64,000 nt of DNA. Origin: Ferruginibacter sp. HRS2-29 (GTDB lineage: Bacteria; Bacteroidota; Bacteroidia; Chitinophagales; Chitinophagaceae). The notes beneath the pieces were generated by a model. That model saw nothing but the letters and a program-made list of their open reading frames with translations. It ran no database searches and was not told where the DNA came from. Shown in pieces: positions 24,752 through 32,822 of this stretch. Each line of letters starts with the position of its first letter. Positions within the stretch are counted from its first letter, which is position 1. A program made the position numbers and the translations under genes. The stretch covers positions 62,001 to 126,000 of the forward strand of contig NZ_RJUB01000005.1 of NCBI RefSeq assembly GCF_024343615.1. The letters run 5' to 3'.

Positions 24752-24836
24752 ACAAGGTGCAGGATATTGGGTGCCGGATGTTTGTCAGGACTGAACTTTA
24801 CGTTGTTCTTCTAAACGATATCCAATATCCGGTATT
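24752..24836. repeat. intergenic inverted repeat
   Basis: The left arm GGATATTGGGTGCCGGATG and the right arm CGATATCCAATATCCGG pair around a core. It is similar to 22346-22430. Confidence 0.6.
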
Positions 24837-24884
24837 TAACACCTAAAAATTAATTACTAAAGGACACAAGTTCAAAATAACAAC

Positions 24885-26321
24885 ATGAGCAAATTATCAT
24901 TAACAGGAAAACAGATCCGTGCCATCGGCTATCCCGAAGGGCCGGTAGTAAGCGTCGCGATGCATGTGATGTGTACAAGCTTCAAACATCATACGGAGGA
25001 ACAGGCGTTGGATATTTTAAAAGATATCCTGGCTGCGCCTGAAACATATGCGGAAGATGCGGTGCTGGGTAAAATTGCCGAAAAGCTGATCGTACTGCCC
25101 GAAGCGGAAAATGCCGTACAGATCCCATTGAATGAAACAGGAATTGAATACCGGGTATTTGGCGCCAAACAGATTGAAGAGGGAGCTTTGAAACAAATGG
25201 CTGTGGCGGCAAAATTGCCGGTGGCTGTTGCAGGCGCCTTGATGCCCGATGCACACCAGGGTTACGGATTACCGATCGGTGGTGTATTGGCTACTAATAA
25301 CGCCATCATCCCTTACGCGGTAGGCGTGGATATCGGCTGCCGTATGTGCCTGAGCATTTTCGACATTGAAGCAAAAGACTTGGAAAAACGGGCCTCCCAT
25401 TATCAGCGCGAATTGGTGGCCAATACGCTGTTTGGCGCCGGACAGGAATTCAAAGAAACCACTGACCATGGGATATTGGAGAGTGAAGTGTTTGATGAAA
25501 TTCCTTTTGTAAAAAATCTGCAGCACAAAGCTGCCCGTCAGCTGGGCTCTTCCGGAAGCGGCAATCACTTTGTGGAGTTCGGCGAAGTGGAGATTACTGA
25601 TGCCTATAATCCATTCCATGTTCCTCCGGGAAAATACGTGGGGTTGTTGTCGCATAGCGGCAGCCGTGGATTAGGGGCGCAGATTGCCGGGTATTACACC
25701 CGGATAGCGATGATGGAAACGCCATTGCCGCAGGAAGCCAAACATCTTGCCTGGCTCGATCTGGATACCGAAGCAGGTATGGAATATTGGCTTTCGATGA
25801 ACCTTGCGGGAGACTACGCAAGCGCCTGCCACCACACGATCCATCAGAAGATCGCCAAAGCGATCGGGCATAAGCCGGTGGCCATGGTGGAGAACCATCA
25901 CAACTTTGCCTGGAAAGAGTTGTGGGAAGGAAAAGAAGTGATCGTACATCGTAAAGGTGCAACTCCGGCGGGAAAGGATGTGCTGGGAATTATTCCGGGA
26001 AGCATGACGGCCCCGGGTTTTATTGTAAAAGGTAAAGGCGAATCTTCTTCTGTTAATTCGGCCAGCCATGGTGCAGGCCGTAAGATGAGCCGTTCGAAAG
26101 CATTGGCCAACATCACCAACGAAGCGTTGAAAAAAGAGTTGGCTGAACACGGCGTAAAGCTGATCGGCGGCGGGCTCGACGAAGCGCCATTTGCTTACAA
26201 AGACATCCATGAAGTAATGAAAGGACAGACCGCATTGGTGGATGTGCTGGGTAAATTTTTGCCAAAGATCGTACAGATGGACGGGGCGAAACATAAGGAT
26301 TGGAGGAACAAAAAAAGGTAA
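24885..26321 (+). CDS. rtcB: RNA-splicing ligase RtcB
   Basis: A 478-residue RtcB ligase that joins RNA 2',3'-cyclic phosphate or 3'-phosphate ends to 5'-OH ends using GTP and Mn2+, as after tRNA anticodon cleavage. Visible residues are PDAHQGYGLPIG (D122, H124), the metal-binding cysteine GVDIGCRMC (C152), SGNHFVEF (N227, H228), ENHHNF (336-341), and the guanylylated histidine in SASHGAGRK (H395). Family completeness is good and no frameshift is seen. It is the core enzyme of the island at 20582-26321. No RtcR regulator, RtcA cyclase or Ro60-like protein is present. Confidence 0.96.
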   Translation: MSKLSLTGKQIRAIGYPEGPVVSVAMHVMCTSFKHHTEEQALDILKDILAAPETYAEDAVLGKIAEKLIVLPEAENAVQIPLNETGIEYRVFGAKQIEEGALKQMAVAAKLPVAVAGALMPDAHQGYGLPIGGVLATNNAIIPYAVGVDIGCRMCLSIFDIEAKDLEKRASHYQRELVANTLFGAGQEFKETTDHGILESEVFDEIPFVKNLQHKAARQLGSSGSGNHFVEFGEVEITDAYNPFHVPPGKYVGLLSHSGSRGLGAQIAGYYTRIAMMETPLPQEAKHLAWLDLDTEAGMEYWLSMNLAGDYASACHHTIHQKIAKAIGHKPVAMVENHHNFAWKELWEGKEVIVHRKGATPAGKDVLGIIPGSMTAPGFIVKGKGESSSVNSASHGAGRKMSRSKALANITNEALKKELAEHGVKLIGGGLDEAPFAYKDIHEVMKGQTALVDVLGKFLPKIVQMDGAKHKDWRNKKR

Positions 26322-26452
26322 TGGATAATGTTTCTAACCGAAGGTGTTTTTGAATTAGTGAAAGACCGGCGGTTTGAAAACATTATCCATTGTATTATTA
26401 TCCATTATCCATTATACCATTATCCATTACCCTATTATTTGTATTTTTACCG
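26322..26452. repeat. inverted tandem-unit repeat after rtcB
   Basis: AATGGATAATGTTT right after rtcB is exactly inverted by AAACATTATCCATT (about 26377-26391), then several ATTATCCATT units follow. The core contains CTAACCGAAGGTG. It probably separates rtcB from the next gene pair. Confidence 0.65.
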
Positions 26453-26468
26453 CCACTAATTAATAACT

Positions 26469-27914
26469 ATGCAGTCCGAAATCGACGAAATCAGGCGGGT
26501 GTTCCAGCAGCATAATAAGGAAAAGATCACCTCTTTCGATAAGCTTCCACAGGCGGGCAGCGAGCGCCATTATTACCGCATCGGTACAGAAGAGCGTACG
26601 TATATTGCTACGTACGGCGCCAATGTGCCGGAAAATGAAGCATTCATTTATTTTTCCGAACACTTCCGGAAAAAGAATTTGCCTACGGCAGAAATATTTT
26701 ACATCAGCGGGGATAAGAAGATATATATACAGGACGACTTTGGTGATGTATCATTACTCGATCACCTGGAATCGAAAGGGTTTACCGAAGAAGTGTATGC
26801 ACTTTACAAACAAAGCCTGGAGAAGATCGCTTTGCTGCAGATAAAAGGTGATGAAGGATTGGATTACAGCAAATGCCTTACCAATGCGGTATTTGGCAAA
26901 CAGGCCATCATGGCGGACCTGCTTTATTTTAAATATTATTTCCTGGATGCCTTACGCAGGCCATATGATAAGCAAAAACTGATCGACGATTTTGAAGCGC
27001 TCAGTAATTACCTTTCTCATACCGAATATAAATATTTCATGTTCCGCGATTTTCAAAGCAGGAACATTATGGTAACACCCGATAACAACGTACATTTCAT
27101 CGACTACCAGGGCGGCATGAAAGGCGCTCCGCAATATGACGTGGCATCACTGTTGTCGCAGGCGAGGGCCAATCTTACAGAAGACTGGAAACAACGGCTG
27201 CTGGAGGATTACATGGATAATTTTGAAAAGATCGTAGGAAAACAGATCGATCGCGATGCCTTCCGGAGCCAATATAATGGATATGTTCTGATACGCATGT
27301 TGCAGGTGCTGGGCGCTTATGGCTTTCGTGGATTGTTTGAGCGTAAAGCACATTTTCTTACCAGCATCCCGTTGGCATTGCAGAATCTTCGCGGCTTTTT
27401 ACAGAATCAGAATATCGGCATTGCTGTTCCGGAGTTTAAAAAGGTGCTGGAGCTTTGCGTAAGCGATGAAGTAGTGCAGGAATTTACCAACGTGCGTGCA
27501 ACCGGGGACACACCGCTGGTGGTGCGGATCAATAGTTTCTCTTACCTCAAAACCGGCTACCCGAAAGACGAGACTAAAAACGGTGGCGGATTTGTATTCG
27601 ATTGCCGTGGAATATTGAATCCCGGGAGGTTTGACGAGTATAAAAAATTATCCGGCCAGGATAAACGCGTAAAGGATTTCCTCGAGCAGCAGACAAAAAT
27701 GCCGGATTTTCTAAACAGCGTTTACAACCTGGTAGATATTTCTGTGGAAGATTATATCAAACGGGGTTTTGAAAACCTGTCGATCAACTTTGGTTGTACC
27801 GGTGGCCAGCATCGCAGTGTGTATGCGGCAGATGCTTTGGCAAGGCATTTGAAAAATAAGTTTGGAGTGAAGATTGAGCTGGGGCATAATAATAAAGAGA
27901 ATTGGGTGAAATAG
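26469..27914 (+). CDS. AmgK-like sugar kinase fused to a RapZ C-terminal domain
   Basis: A 481-residue two-domain protein. Residues 1-320 are an aminoglycoside-phosphotransferase/AmgK-type kinase with catalytic FRDFQSRN (D194, N199) and metal-binding HFIDYQGG (D212). Residues about 349-481 match the RapZ C-terminal domain, ending in FGCTGGQHRSVYAADALARH. AmgK phosphorylates N-acetylmuramate or N-acetylglucosamine at C1 in cell-wall recycling. RapZ senses amino-sugar status (glucosamine-6-phosphate) and binds small RNAs in E. coli. The fusion suggests kinase activity tuned by amino sugar or RNA. A MurU-like gene follows, as in AmgK-MurU pairs. Confidence 0.85.
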   Translation: MQSEIDEIRRVFQQHNKEKITSFDKLPQAGSERHYYRIGTEERTYIATYGANVPENEAFIYFSEHFRKKNLPTAEIFYISGDKKIYIQDDFGDVSLLDHLESKGFTEEVYALYKQSLEKIALLQIKGDEGLDYSKCLTNAVFGKQAIMADLLYFKYYFLDALRRPYDKQKLIDDFEALSNYLSHTEYKYFMFRDFQSRNIMVTPDNNVHFIDYQGGMKGAPQYDVASLLSQARANLTEDWKQRLLEDYMDNFEKIVGKQIDRDAFRSQYNGYVLIRMLQVLGAYGFRGLFERKAHFLTSIPLALQNLRGFLQNQNIGIAVPEFKKVLELCVSDEVVQEFTNVRATGDTPLVVRINSFSYLKTGYPKDETKNGGGFVFDCRGILNPGRFDEYKKLSGQDKRVKDFLEQQTKMPDFLNSVYNLVDISVEDYIKRGFENLSINFGCTGGQHRSVYAADALARHLKNKFGVKIELGHNNKENWVK

Positions 27915-27970
27915 ATCAGGTCAATGGGTGAATAGGTCAAAGAGTGAAAATTCTTTATAAATTAAAAAGT

Positions 27971-28744
27971 ATGGAAGAAAATATAGATCCCGAAGAATTG
28001 GAACAGCCTCCTGTTGGCGAAGGCAACATGAACGCGATGATCTTTTGCGCAGGATTGGGTACCCGTTTCAAACCCTGGACAGACAAGCATCCCAAGGCTT
28101 TGGCGATGGTAAATGGCAAATCGTTGTTGCAACGCAATGTTGAATACCTGCAGCAATATGGTATCACCGATGTAGTGGTGAATGTGCATCATTTTCCTGA
28201 TCAGATCATTCGGGCGATTGAAAAGAATGATGGCTGGGGAAGCAATATCCTTATCAGCGACGAACGAGACGAAGTGCTGGAAACCGGCGGGGGATTGTTG
28301 AAAGCACAGGAATTGCTGAGCAACGGAAATTCTTTCATCACTCTCAATGCCGATATACTCACTGACTTAAATATCACCGATCTCATCAACTATCACCGCG
28401 AAAAAAAATCGCTGATCTCTTTTGGGGTAACAGATCGCCCATCGTCCCGCAATTTTCTATTTGACGAACACGAGCGTCTTTGCGGATGGCAGAATAATGT
28501 TTCAGGAGAAAAAAGGATCTCGATTCAAAAAGAAAACCTGGTACCTAAGTCGTATAGCTGTGTGGTAGTGTTTGAGCCTTCGGTATTTGCGCTCATCCCG
28601 CAACGCGGAAAATTCTCACTCGTAGATACTTATCTTTCTCTGGCGGCTGATAATGTTATTGCCGGATATGATCATACCGGGGATAGGTTTGTGGATGTGG
28701 GGAAACCGGAAAGCGTGGAAAAGGCGGAACAGCTTTTCAATTGA
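27971..28744 (+). CDS. MurU-like sugar-1-phosphate nucleotidyltransferase
   Basis: A nucleotidyltransferase with the signature MIFCAGLGTRFKPWTDKHPK and the metal-binding TLNADILTD; the C-terminus lacks a long beta-helix. With an AmgK-like kinase directly upstream, the best fit is MurNAc-1-phosphate uridylyltransferase (MurU), which makes UDP-MurNAc from recycled wall sugars. A mannose-1-phosphate guanylyltransferase role is the alternative. ATG27971 is used; ATG28028, directly before AMIFCAGLG, would give a more usual family length (about 238 residues). Confidence 0.8.
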   Translation: MEENIDPEELEQPPVGEGNMNAMIFCAGLGTRFKPWTDKHPKALAMVNGKSLLQRNVEYLQQYGITDVVVNVHHFPDQIIRAIEKNDGWGSNILISDERDEVLETGGGLLKAQELLSNGNSFITLNADILTDLNITDLINYHREKKSLISFGVTDRPSSRNFLFDEHERLCGWQNNVSGEKRISIQKENLVPKSYSCVVVFEPSVFALIPQRGKFSLVDTYLSLAADNVIAGYDHTGDRFVDVGKPESVEKAEQLFN

Positions 28745-28888
28745 CAATTACGAATTACGAATTACGAATTACGAATTACGAATTACGAATTACGAACAAA
28801 TATTCGGATTTGCAAGTTAAGGTTTTCCGACGGTAAGAACTTTTGCATTGAATGAACCCATTCGTAATTCGTAATTGCCCATTCGTAA
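28745..28888. repeat. large inverted tandem-unit repeat
   Basis: Six ATTACGAATTACGAATTACG-type 9-mer units (28744-28795) are mirrored by TTCGTAATTCGTAATTGCC and TTCGTAATTAATT (28861-28893) around a 65-base unique core. The last units overlap the 3' end of the convergent outer-membrane gene. It is the clearest example of the spacer family in this window and may work as a bidirectional terminator. Confidence 0.75.
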
Positions 28889-31291
28889 TTAATTAATGTC
28901 TTTTGGTGCTTCAAAAGCCGCCTTCTCTTCCTTCGGTTTTATTCCAAAATTATAGCGCAACGTAAGCCCTATGCGGCGTGTATCATTTACCCTGGAACCA
29001 TTGGCACGGATATCAGCCTGTTGCAATGCGAACGAATATTTGTTGGTGCGCAGCAGGTCGTTTACAGAAAGTATCACATTCATTTTCTTTTTCAGGATGG
29101 CCTGATTGGCGGTGATGTTCAACTGCCCGAAGGATTTTAACTCGTAAAAATTTTGTAACCCGCGTAAACGCATAAACGCATTTATACCAATGTTGAAACT
29201 TTGTGTGGGCTTGTAATTGTGGTACATGAAAAAAGTCCAGGTGCCGCGTTTGTAATTCAACGTGCCATTCTGATAAAAACCGGTATAATCCACATGATTG
29301 TATTGTGCCCCTGCGTAGAAAAAATATTTTTTCCCGGGAGGGATGCCGCCAATTACACGCATGTACATCTCTTTGTTACGACCAAGATTGTCGTAGGTAC
29401 GGAACGCGATCTTGGTAGTGCTATCCTGGTAAGTCACATTGGTAAAAATATCTTTTATATCATTGAGGCCGATAGAAAAAATGGGGAACTGATCGGCCAT
29501 GATATTGAACTCGTAGTTGGTGGTGAATTGCGGCTGAAGCTGCGGATTTCCTATATCATACAGGAATTGATCAACATATTTGGGATACGGGTTCAACGCT
29601 TCGTAATAAGGCCTCGTAATGCTGCGCCGGTAGATAGCATTACCTGTGAGCATGAAGCCAAAGATCCTCGCGATATCGTGACGCAGGTACACATAAGGAA
29701 AGAGATTGGTGCGCCGGATGCTCAACGTAGTGTCTTGCGGAAACAATTGTCGTCCGTTGATATCGGTATTTTCTATACGCAGACCAGGTTTGACGGTAAG
29801 CCCGAAAAACGTTTTTGATACCTGCAGGTAAGCCGAAGCGATCTGTTCTTTGTATTGAAACCGATTGGTCTGCCTGTTATCCTGTTGGCGGCCCCGGCTG
29901 CTGTCGACGAAATACAGTGCATTGTTTTTACTGGCACTGTAAATGAACTTGGCGCCAGACTCTACTATGTAACCGCTTTTTGTTTTTAATAAAAGATCCG
30001 TTTGTGCTACAAATATGTTCTTTTTATTATTCAGTTTTCCATCGCCGCTGATCGTTGGCAGGCTGGGCAATACAAAAGCATTGTTGTACAGTTGTGTGTT
30101 CTTATTAGAGAAGCGGTCATAATCCATTGAAGCAGTCCATACACTGCCCGCGGAATCTATCTTGTATTTTGCATTGATGCTGTTACCAAAATAAGTGGAG
30201 CTGCCATTGTTGGTGATCAACGAATTTGTTTGTGTGGTGATGGTGCTTGTGGGCACGGTAATAATATCCGCATCATTGGTGGCATAGCTGTTGTTATTGT
30301 TGAGCGATAACCTTGTATCGAAGCCCAGCATCCATTTTTTTGAAGCCTCGTATTCTATACCGCCGCTGGCGTAATGGTTGGACGACGGGTAGCGGGTATA
30401 AGCTCTCTGAGCCACCAGGGTGTCTTTGAAGAACCTGTTGCTGTTGAGTTCTTCGTAATTATTGCGATCTGTAAATTGATAGGAAATATACGAACTCGTT
30501 TTGCCGGCATTGCTGTTAAGATTGAAGCCGATGCTTTTGGTGTTGAACCTTCCCTGGAAAAAACTGGCATTTACATTTCCATTGGTGCCGATCTTCACGC
30601 CTTTTTTCAACACGATGTTGATGATGCCGCCACTGCCCGATGCATCGTATTTTGCCGAAGGTGATCTCAGTACTTCAATCTTCACCACACTGTTGGCAGG
30701 CAGGCTCTTAAGCAGCGAGGCCACATCGGCAGTACTCAGTTTCACTTCCTTTCCGTTGATCTGTATCTGGGCCGGCGTAGCGCTGTTGAGGTATACATTG
30801 CCGTCCTGATCGACCACGGCACCCGGGGTTTTCTCCAGCACTTCATAAGCATTGGTGCTGCTGTTGGCAAGCAGTTCAGCATCTACCACGGTTTTATCAT
30901 CATCCTGTTTTATCAAAGGTTTGCGGGAAACCACCACTACATTGGTAAGTTCTTTTGACGAAGTGCGTACGGTAAATGAAAGGGTAGTATCATTATTTCC
31001 AATATTGACCGATGCCTTAAAAGGTACAATAGTAACAGCGCTGATCTCAAACCGGTAAGTGGTATTTTCCGGGAGCCAAAAATATATTTCCTGGCTGGCT
31101 GCTTTCTTTCTTACCAGGCTGTCTTTCCATTCAGAACTGATAGTGACGGTTGCATCCGTTACCGGTTCCTGCCTTTCATTCAGTATGATCAATGTTACTT
31201 TTACTTCCGCCTTCGGCTGCAGAGGCGCCTGGCCAATGGCCGTGTTGCATAAAAAATATAGCAGGAAAAGTGCAGCCAGTCTTGTTTTCAA
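28889..31291 (-). CDS. outer-membrane beta-barrel protein with CarboxypepD-like and plug domains
   Basis: An 800-residue TonB-receptor-like protein. A signal peptide (LAALFLLYFLCNTAIGQ) is followed by a beta-sandwich region, a plug-like region (YEVLEKTPGAVVDQDGNVYL; IEVLRSPSAKYDASGSGGII) and a long beta-barrel with alternating aromatic strands. It matches the Bacteroidota outer membrane beta-barrel family often located near efflux or signalling genes. Substrate unknown. It is the last gene of a minus-strand run that starts with TolC and HlyD, though a hairpin at 31316 may separate them. Confidence 0.85.
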   Translation of the reverse strand: MKTRLAALFLLYFLCNTAIGQAPLQPKAEVKVTLIILNERQEPVTDATVTISSEWKDSLVRKKAASQEIYFWLPENTTYRFEISAVTIVPFKASVNIGNNDTTLSFTVRTSSKELTNVVVVSRKPLIKQDDDKTVVDAELLANSSTNAYEVLEKTPGAVVDQDGNVYLNSATPAQIQINGKEVKLSTADVASLLKSLPANSVVKIEVLRSPSAKYDASGSGGIINIVLKKGVKIGTNGNVNASFFQGRFNTKSIGFNLNSNAGKTSSYISYQFTDRNNYEELNSNRFFKDTLVAQRAYTRYPSSNHYASGGIEYEASKKWMLGFDTRLSLNNNNSYATNDADIITVPTSTITTQTNSLITNNGSSTYFGNSINAKYKIDSAGSVWTASMDYDRFSNKNTQLYNNAFVLPSLPTISGDGKLNNKKNIFVAQTDLLLKTKSGYIVESGAKFIYSASKNNALYFVDSSRGRQQDNRQTNRFQYKEQIASAYLQVSKTFFGLTVKPGLRIENTDINGRQLFPQDTTLSIRRTNLFPYVYLRHDIARIFGFMLTGNAIYRRSITRPYYEALNPYPKYVDQFLYDIGNPQLQPQFTTNYEFNIMADQFPIFSIGLNDIKDIFTNVTYQDSTTKIAFRTYDNLGRNKEMYMRVIGGIPPGKKYFFYAGAQYNHVDYTGFYQNGTLNYKRGTWTFFMYHNYKPTQSFNIGINAFMRLRGLQNFYELKSFGQLNITANQAILKKKMNVILSVNDLLRTNKYSFALQQADIRANGSRVNDTRRIGLTLRYNFGIKPKEEKAAFEAPKDIN

Positions 31292-31315
31292 AATATTTAT
31301 TTGTGTAAAATTATA

Positions 31316-31337
31316 AAGGCACAGAATCCTGTGCCTT
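31316..31337 (-). terminator. hairpin terminator downstream of the HlyD gene
   Basis: AAGGCACAG (31316-31324) pairs exactly with CTGTGCCTT (31329-31337); on the minus strand it is followed by a TTATAATTTT tract. It would end or weaken the TolC-HlyD transcript before the outer-membrane gene. Confidence 0.6.
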
Positions 31338-31365
31338 CAATAGATGTTAATTCGCCTATAAAAGT

Positions 31366-32706
31366 TTAATCCTTCTTTTTCTCAAAGAGCTCTTTTTTAT
31401 CTACCACCTTCACTTTGTCATCTTCTTTCAATGTCTTGCTCACTATGTCGTATGGCCCGGTGATTACTTCTTCGCCTGGTTTGAGGCCGCTTGTGATCTC
31501 GATGTATTTTGTGTCCTGTATTCCTATCTTCACTTTTACTTTCTTCACTTTGTTTTCAGCATTTTTTACAAATACCAGGATATCGAGGTCATCCATGGTA
31601 GCAGCTCCGCCATCGTTGCCTGTCTTAGGCTTCAGGCTGTCGGGCTTTTCACGGGTGGTTACCGCGTTGATCGGTACGCTCAGCACATTCACCTGTGTGC
31701 GTGTCTGGATATCTGCATTGGCGCTCATTCCCGGGCGGAAAGGGAAGGTTCCTTTTCCAAGCAGATCGGTATAACTTTCAGGCAGCAAACGTACATACAC
31801 TTTATATTGTGTAACATCGGTGCTCGTTCCCGTCAGTGAACTTTGTGCGGACGCCCCGTTGTTACTGCTGGCGATCTGTGTTACGATCCCTTTGAACTTA
31901 CGATCGCTATAGGCATCAATGTTTACAATGGCACTGTCTCCCAGCTTCACTTTGGGGATATCGTTTTCGCCCACATCCACGCGTATCTCAATCTTATCCA
32001 TATCGGCAATACGCAACATTTCTGTTCCCACATTGAAACTGTTGCCCGCTACTTTTTCACCTTTTTTCACGCTTAACAAACTTACCACACCATCCATCGG
32101 TGCAACGATAGAGGTACGTCCAAGATCGGTATTCGCTTTGGCAAGATTGGCCTGCGCACTTTGTATGGAAGCCTGGTTGCCTTTCAATCCGGCATTGGCA
32201 GCATTATAATTTGCCAGGGCGCTTTTGTAATTCGCATCGGCCACATTAAATTCATTCAGGCTTATCACCTTATCGTCGTACAGGCTTTTCTGCATATCGT
32301 AGGTACGTTTTGCCTGCTCCATCTGTGCTTTCAGTGCACCCAATGCGGCAATCGAATTGGCAGACTGTGCCTGGCTTTGCACAACGCCACTTGCAGCCTG
32401 GTTCTTTTGTATATTATATACGTCGGCGTAGATACGCGCCAGCAATTGGCCTTTTTTTACAGTGTCGCCTTCGGCAACGGTCAGCTCGGTGATCTCACCG
32501 GATATATCGGGACTGATTTTCACTTCAATTTCGGGATATATCTTTCCGCTGGCGTTTACAACTTCAATGATGGTACGGTTCTCCGCTTTTTCAGCCGTAA
32601 CCTTGATGCCTTCATTCTTGCCAAAAACACCCATCTTGCTCAAGGCGATCAGGAGCACTACAAGTATCCCAAGAATGATAAGGATCCATTTTGTTGATTT
32701 CTTCAT
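31366..32706 (-). CDS. HlyD/MFP-family periplasmic adaptor of an efflux system
   Basis: A 446-residue membrane-fusion protein. The N-terminal membrane helix is WILIILGILVVLLIALSKM; then come the lipoyl halves (INASGKIYPEIEVKISPDI-like, and TSIVAPMDGVVSLLSVKKGE), a long coiled-coil hairpin rich in Ala/Gln, and the membrane-proximal beta domain. It would link an inner-membrane pump to the TolC-like channel encoded upstream. No ABC or RND pump gene is present here, so the pump is elsewhere. A spacer of 116 bases separates it from tolC. Confidence 0.88.
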   Translation of the reverse strand: MKKSTKWILIILGILVVLLIALSKMGVFGKNEGIKVTAEKAENRTIIEVVNASGKIYPEIEVKISPDISGEITELTVAEGDTVKKGQLLARIYADVYNIQKNQAASGVVQSQAQSANSIAALGALKAQMEQAKRTYDMQKSLYDDKVISLNEFNVADANYKSALANYNAANAGLKGNQASIQSAQANLAKANTDLGRTSIVAPMDGVVSLLSVKKGEKVAGNSFNVGTEMLRIADMDKIEIRVDVGENDIPKVKLGDSAIVNIDAYSDRKFKGIVTQIASSNNGASAQSSLTGTSTDVTQYKVYVRLLPESYTDLLGKGTFPFRPGMSANADIQTRTQVNVLSVPINAVTTREKPDSLKPKTGNDGGAATMDDLDILVFVKNAENKVKKVKVKIGIQDTKYIEITSGLKPGEEVITGPYDIVSKTLKEDDKVKVVDKKELFEKKKD

Positions 32707-32822
32707 GGTATAAGTTTAGAGAGTTTGATGGTTTAGAAAGTTTAGGAGGTTTAGAAGGTTTAGGAGTTTAGTTTAAGTGAGCACTTCGAAGGTTTACCCC
32801 TTCACTATTCACTTTTCACCCA
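32707..32822. repeat. tandem-unit repeat between TolC and HlyD genes
   Basis: GTTTAGAAAGTTTAGGAGGT-like units fill one side and CACTATTCACTTTTCACCC the other, with CACTTCGAAGGTTTACC in the middle. Same spacer architecture, different unit. Confidence 0.5.

Noticed and set aside
28745..28888. Insertion-sequence ends or an excised transposon
   Set aside because: The arms are tandem microrepeats, there is no transposase frame and no target-site duplication.
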